From Paenibacillus sp. J5C2022 (GTDB lineage Bacteria; Bacillota; Bacilli; Paenibacillales; Paenibacillaceae), in the NCBI RefSeq assembly GCF_025567625.1, contig NZ_JAOQJC010000031.1:28746-92745 (forward strand): a stretch of DNA of 64,000 nt, read 5' to 3'. Position 1 is the first letter of the stretch. Each line of letters begins with the position of its first letter. Under the pieces are notes generated by a model. It made no database searches, was not told the DNA's origin, and was given only the letters and a program-made list of their open reading frames with translations. This document shows positions 60,203 through 64,000 of this stretch, in pieces. Made by a program: the position numbers and the translations under genes.

Positions 60203-61136
60203 TCAATTATACTTCATCCATTGCATGACGCCGACACATATAGGTGCGGGGCAAGGAGTCGGCATTATTGACATGCCAATAATGAGAGAGCGAATAACGC
60301 AATGGCCGTTGATACCCGGCAGTTCGGTGAAAGGCGTGCTTAGGGAATATTATATGCTCTCAGGTGATAGTATGGAATCGCAACGTTGGGTGGATGCTGC
60401 ATTCGGCAAAGCGGCAGGAAGCGGTAGCGAAGCAGAGGATACCAGTGCGGGAGCATTATCATTCACAGACAGCAGATTACTGGCTTTCCCGGTTGCGAGC
60501 GAGCACGGCACATTCGCATATGTTAGCTGTCCTATGGCTTTACGTCGGTTACTCAGGGATGCTGCAGCGGCGGGAGTGACGATCGACCACCTTCAAATAG
60601 ACGCTGTTGACGAGTGGGATAACGTCTTGCGTCAACGAGGGGATGATAGTGGTGCTATTGTCGGACAGCGCTCCCAATCGCTTATTGTTCGGAATGAGCG
60701 TATCGCGATAGATGAATTTGAATTTGTTGTGTTGGAAGACGACGATAGGCTGGTGAATTGTGCTAGCAGTCTTGCCCGGTGTGTATTCCCTACTGAAGAC
60801 GCGCGGCAATTATTTCGAGAACGATTCATGCTTGTCAGTGACGAGGCATTTCAATATTTTTCAACTGTATGTTGTGAAGTTACACCACGTATACGGATTA
60901 GTTCAGAGACGAAGATTGTTGAGGATGGAGCGTTATGGTATGAGGAATATTTGCCGTCAGAGTCTTTATTATACGGGGTAGTCTGGTGTGACAATATTCA
61001 CTTGAAGCAGAGCGCTCTTCATCGGGAGAATGTTTATGAACGGCTCGACGGGACAATGTACTTGCAATTAGGCGGCAATGCATCAGTGGGCAAAGGAAGA
61101 GTAAGCTGTCGCTTCAGTCGGGAGGATGGTCGATGA
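60186..61136 (+). CDS. cmr4: Type III-B RAMP protein Cmr4 (Cas7-like backbone, target RNase)
   Basis: A 316-residue Cmr4, the repeated Cas7-like backbone subunit that cuts target RNA every 6 nt. The start YFIHCMTPTHIGAGQGVGII and the loop PLIPGSSVKGVLREYYM are diagnostic, and MYLQLGGNASVGKGRV closes the fold. The catalytic aspartate is expected near residue 25 (IIDMPIMRER). GAGAGGGG favours the ATG at 60186; the gene overlaps cmr3 by 17 bp. Confidence 0.94.
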   Translation: MASYYNQLYFIHCMTPTHIGAGQGVGIIDMPIMRERITQWPLIPGSSVKGVLREYYMLSGDSMESQRWVDAAFGKAAGSGSEAEDTSAGALSFTDSRLLAFPVASEHGTFAYVSCPMALRRLLRDAAAAGVTIDHLQIDAVDEWDNVLRQRGDDSGAIVGQRSQSLIVRNERIAIDEFEFVVLEDDDRLVNCASSLARCVFPTEDARQLFRERFMLVSDEAFQYFSTVCCEVTPRIRISSETKIVEDGALWYEEYLPSESLLYGVVWCDNIHLKQSALHRENVYERLDGTMYLQLGGNASVGKGRVSCRFSREDGR

Positions 61137-61483
61137 AGTCATTGGAGCAGCAATTGGCAGAGAGAGCGATGGCTTGCGTCCATGAGGTAGTTGGTAAAGG
61201 TTATGAGAAGGAATATGGAGCACTGAGTCACAAATTTCCTTATATGGTTTTGGCTAATGGTTTGCGATTGACTGTCGCATTTTTGCAATCCAAATACAAG
61301 GAGGAACACAAGCAGTTTTTGAAGGACTTGGAGACAGTGCTGGGGATGGATCTGAACCAAGCGTTGAAACAGAAGAGCAGCACGGATTATCGGGTACTTA
61401 CGAAGAGATCGCTCAGAGCGTCAGCTTGGTTCAAGCGATATGCGCAGGTTATTCTGGAGGTAAATGCCGGCGATGGGGAGTGA
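61133..61483 (+). CDS. cmr5: Type III-B small subunit Cmr5
   Basis: A 116-residue helical protein matching Cmr5 (Cas11-like small subunit), which lines the complex opposite the Cmr4 backbone. It has RAMACVHEVVGKGYEKEYGA and SHKFPYMVLANGLRLTVAFL, and ends LRASAWFKRYAQVILE. It starts at an ATGA overlap with cmr4. Confidence 0.92.
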   Translation: MKSLEQQLAERAMACVHEVVGKGYEKEYGALSHKFPYMVLANGLRLTVAFLQSKYKEEHKQFLKDLETVLGMDLNQALKQKSSTDYRVLTKRSLRASAWFKRYAQVILEVNAGDGE

Positions 61484-61488
61484 ATCAA

Positions 61489-62277
61489 GTGAACGCCTAT
61501 TACTTATTGTCGAAGTATAGAGATATAGAAAGTAAGATGGGAAGCAAACAGTACAAGACGGATGTCATGACATATGCAATTGATAAGCATAAAGAAGGCT
61601 ATGAAGATGATATGGGCGATGCAATGAAATTGTATCGTCAACGATTTCAAGATTTGCTTTATAGACCGTTTGCTGGACATGCGGCCAATGAAGACTTCTC
61701 TATTATTGCGCAATCAAATCTTTTGATAGGGACGAGTGCGACGACCGTATTGGAGACAGGGCTGGCGTTGCATCGCCTATATGGCGTGCCATATATTCCA
61801 GGTACGGCGTTGAAAGGATTGACGGCTAATTACTGCCATAGCCGATTAGGAAGGGAAGATAATCGATTTCAACAAGGCGGAGACTATTTCAACATATTAT
61901 TTGGCTCGCAAGGACAGCAAGGTTTTATTTGCTTTTACGATGCGTTCCCACATCCGTGTTGTGTGAAGAATGCACTCAAGTTAGATTTTATCACTCCGCA
62001 TCACAAAACGTACTATCAGGTGAGCGATGAACATGGGCGTACCGTGCCAGCGCCTAGAGATGATGACTCGCCTGAGCCTATTCCATTCATTGCTGCGAAG
62101 GGGGCTTTCAGAGTGATGCTCACTTGCGAGAGGCAAGATGAGGCGGGGACATATTGGTTGCAGATTGCGAAAGATATTTTAATGCAAGCCCTTGCCCAAG
62201 AAGGAATAGGCAGCAAAACAAATTCAGGATATGGGCGATTTGAAATAATGACTCTGCAGGGGGACCAGCTATGGTAG
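61489..62277 (+). CDS. cmr6: Type III-B RAMP protein Cmr6
   Basis: A 262-residue Cmr6 that caps the backbone near the crRNA 3' end. Family marks are LIGTSATTVLETGLALHRLY, VPYIPGTALKGLTANYCH and, at the C-terminus, GIGSKTNSGYGRFEI. GGGGAG at 61475-61480, 8 nt before a GTG (61489), supports this start; another GTG lies at 61480 within the ribosome site. Its end overlaps the following gene by 7 bp. Confidence 0.93.
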   Translation: MNAYYLLSKYRDIESKMGSKQYKTDVMTYAIDKHKEGYEDDMGDAMKLYRQRFQDLLYRPFAGHAANEDFSIIAQSNLLIGTSATTVLETGLALHRLYGVPYIPGTALKGLTANYCHSRLGREDNRFQQGGDYFNILFGSQGQQGFICFYDAFPHPCCVKNALKLDFITPHHKTYYQVSDEHGRTVPAPRDDDSPEPIPFIAAKGAFRVMLTCERQDEAGTYWLQIAKDILMQALAQEGIGSKTNSGYGRFEIMTLQGDQLW

Positions 62278-63245
62278 AGCAATTGAAAGAGGCTAATGGG
62301 GTTGAGGAGAAAACAAGTGAGGGAATCCTTAATGACGTTAAGTCCTATGAAAAAATGGGGAGAGTAGTAGAGAACTATCGAATAATTGAACGCAACATTG
62401 TAGAGGCTTTAGAGATTGGAATAGTGGATCATCATTTAACAACGGGGTCATATCGTGAAGAAGTATGGAGGGAGATGTTTGAACGGATCATTCCGCGCAA
62501 GTTTGCCATAGAGCAATCTGTCTTCATCGTAGATTCTAATGCTCGTGTGTCCAGGGAAGTCGATCTCGTTATATTTGATGAACAATATACGCCGTATGTA
62601 TTCCGGCATGGCAACATCAAGTACATACCGATTGAAGCTGTAGCGGTAGTTGTTCAATGCAAAAGTAAAAAGGTTGTATTCGACGATCTTAATGAGTGGG
62701 TGAAAAGTATTACAAATCTGCGCACGTCATCTCAGTCAGTTGTCAGAACTGTATCCGGGATTTTATATGGTCAGGGAAAATCTGAAGAGCTCATAAGTGG
62801 TGATAAACAATCAAAAGCATCACAAACAGCGACCAGACCAATCCGAATATTGTGTCATATGGAAAATAAAACATCGGCGGATATTCAAGATCGATTTGAC
62901 ATTAGTATATGTTTGTCGGGAGATCGACTTCGGGTTAAAGTATCAAAGGAAGAGGAGTACTCATTGGAGCGCTGGTGCCATGAGTTGAATCATGCTTCTG
63001 AGGATAGTAAGTTTGATAATTCGGCAGATCGAACGACCACATTGAAGGATTTCCGTGTTGGCGGTGGGACAATTGCTTCTGAAGAAGTTTCACTTCTATC
63101 GCTAACCATTCAATTAAATCAGTTATTAATGTTGATTAATAATCCAATGTTTTTTCCACATATCGCGTATGTTAAAATGTTCAATGACGTTATTGATAAT
63201 GTGGTTGCAAAGGATAAGAAGAAGGATTCACAAACTACAAGCTAG
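62271..63245 (+). CDS. DUF6602-like PD-(D/E)XK nuclease candidate in the cmr operon
   Basis: A 324-residue protein sharing the last 7 bp of cmr6, so co-translated with it. Residues about 58-135 resemble DUF6602-type nuclease domains: TTGSYREEVWREMFERII, then SREVDLVIFDEQYTP (D98) and VAVVVQCKSKKV (Q129, K131), a D-QxK arrangement as in Mrr-type restriction nucleases, with acidic residues at 63, 64 and 71 as the first motif. The rest is helical and hydrophilic; a central stretch GDKQSKASQTATRP is probably a flexible linker, and a late hydrophobic LTIQLNQLLMLI segment may pack in a dimer. No CARF or SAVED domain is seen. It is not a standard Cmr subunit. Confidence 0.65.
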   Translation: MVEQLKEANGVEEKTSEGILNDVKSYEKMGRVVENYRIIERNIVEALEIGIVDHHLTTGSYREEVWREMFERIIPRKFAIEQSVFIVDSNARVSREVDLVIFDEQYTPYVFRHGNIKYIPIEAVAVVVQCKSKKVVFDDLNEWVKSITNLRTSSQSVVRTVSGILYGQGKSEELISGDKQSKASQTATRPIRILCHMENKTSADIQDRFDISICLSGDRLRVKVSKEEEYSLERWCHELNHASEDSKFDNSADRTTTLKDFRVGGGTIASEEVSLLSLTIQLNQLLMLINNPMFFPHIAYVKMFNDVIDNVVAKDKKKDSQTTS

Positions 63246-63438
63246 ATTGAGATGAGATTTGTGGTCCGGTGCGAACCCCAAGTGAACATTAAAATCCAGG
63301 GGGGTTCGCAATCCCTTGATAAGACTGGGATTGCGGCTGTTTTGTAGGAAATTGGACAGATCGTTTTGTTGCGAAGCAAAGGGGTTCGCGCAAATTCGCT
63401 TAAAACCTCTAGTACCACCAAGCCTCCCATGGGGTACA
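63246..63438 (+). promoter_or_regulatory. Leader of CRISPR array 2
   Basis: A gene-free stretch between the nuclease-like gene and array 2. TGCGAACCCC (63270-63279) pairs perfectly with GGGGTTCGCA (63301-63310), the same 41-bp block as in leader 1. GGGGTTCGC recurs at 63381. GTACC (63412) and GGTAC (63433) flank the end next to the first repeat, a weaker hairpin than in leader 1. Confidence 0.85.
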
Positions 63439-64000
63439 GTCGCTCCCTACGCGGGAGCGTGGATTGAAACTCGTAGCAGGTACATGTTCAGTGCTGCCCT
63501 AGGTCGCTCCCTACGCGGGAGCGTGGATTGAAACACCTTTTTGAATTTAACTGTATCTTTTCGGAGAGTCGCTCCCTACGCGGGAGCGTGGATTGAAACA
63601 ACATAATACTTGCACTTTGATGGCGTAAATCGGTCGCTCCCTACGCGGGAGCGTGGATTGAAACCCATCCCCGCCGATTGCTTTCCCCGCGCCGCCAAGT
63701 CGCTCCCTACGCGGGAGCGTGGATTGAAACACGTTTAGGCGATCGTTCGATATGAGCGAAGTCGTCGCTCCCTACGCGGGAGCGTGGATTGAAACATGGG
63801 TTTCGATACACAAGGTAGCAGCAGCAGCTGTCGCTCCCTACGCGGGAGCGTGGATTGAAACGTTCAAGGACAATACCTTGCTGCACTGGCAGGCGGGTCG
63901 CTCCCTACGCGGGAGCGTGGATTGAAACCCTTGTCCTGGAAGACCAATAAACGCTTCTATCAGTCGCTCCCTACGCGGGAGCGTGGATTGAAACATTCTC
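63439..64000 (+). CRISPR. CRISPR array 2 (continues beyond window): at least 9 repeats
   Basis: The 32-bp repeat reads GTCGCTCCCTACGCGGGAGC followed by GTGGATTGAAAC. Repeats start at 63439, 63503, 63568, 63633, 63699, 63764, 63830, 63897 and 63963; the ninth spacer is cut by the window end. Eight full spacers of 32-35 bp are visible, none shared with array 1 by eye. The inner stem is GCTCCC/GGGAGC with a TACGC loop. It matches type I-C consensus repeats closely. Confidence 0.98.

Noticed and set aside
62271..63245. A CARF or SAVED ligand-sensing domain in the nuclease-like protein
   Set aside because: No Rossmann-type sensing motif could be recognised. Without a profile search I do not claim one.
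63316..63732. Open frames through array 2
   Set aside because: Also repeat-derived; they change with the spacers.
1..64000. tRNA, rRNA, insertion sequences and prophage genes
   Set aside because: I looked for and did not find tRNA cloverleaf sequences, rRNA, transposases, integrases or phage structural genes.

Overview
The window looks like a chromosome segment from a Paenibacillus-type Firmicute. This is inferred from gene content: two S-layer-homology (SLH) proteins, an LplA/LplB/LplC-like sugar ABC importer followed by a YesM/YesN two-component pair, a large 7TMR-DISM hybrid kinase with a BTAD-type response regulator, BcrA/DrrA-style exporters, strong AAGGAGG ribosome sites, and frequent GTG/TTG starts. 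No rRNA or tRNA gene was seen.

Layout. 1-5.3 kb: the end of a secreted carbohydrate-active-type protein, then a response regulator and hybrid kinase that overlap by 4 bp. 5.3-6.2 kb: seventeen 51-bp tandem repeats. 6.3-10.6 kb: a 1427-residue SLH surface protein. 10.7-13.4 kb: a PadR-controlled operon with two DUF1048 proteins and a DrrAB-type exporter. 13.6-24.7 kb: a DNA-alkylation-repair protein, a TetR regulator with an alpha/beta hydrolase, a Uma2 protein, a WYL regulator with a drug MFS pump, a VOC protein, a MalT-type regulator and a chemotaxis receptor. 24.9-45.5 kb: a LigD-like ligase, a second ABC exporter, a LysM 5'-nucleotidase, a phosphodiesterase, a WecG/TagA glycosyltransferase, a truncated TspO-like gene, a LysE exporter, a second Uma2 protein, a DsbA-like protein divergent from an HxlR regulator, folD with a cyclodeaminase gene under a ZTP riboswitch, an Eis-like acetyltransferase, an SLH-CAP protein and an EamA transporter. 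45.5-46.0 kb: a gene-free stretch with three kinds of repeat. 46.0-53.9 kb: a sugar isomerase divergent from a lipoprotein/permease/permease/YesM/YesN cluster.

54.1-64.0 kb is a CRISPR-Cas locus. Array 1 has 17 repeats including a decayed last one. Next comes a compact type III-B operon, cmr1-cas10-cmr3-cmr4-cmr5-cmr6. The operon ends with a 324-residue protein that looks like a D-QxK (Mrr-type) PD-(D/E)XK nuclease. Array 2 has at least 9 repeats and runs off the window. Both arrays carry 32-bp repeats of the kind usually served by type I-C systems, share a hairpin-forming leader block, and point the same way as the cmr genes. No cas6, cas1, cas2 or CARF-domain effector is visible. Cas10 has a GGDD cyclase motif but no HD nuclease motif. 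The simplest model is that the Cmr complex borrows crRNAs made by another system and signals through cyclic oligoadenylate or another route to the terminal nuclease-like protein. That protein is the best candidate here for something not yet described.
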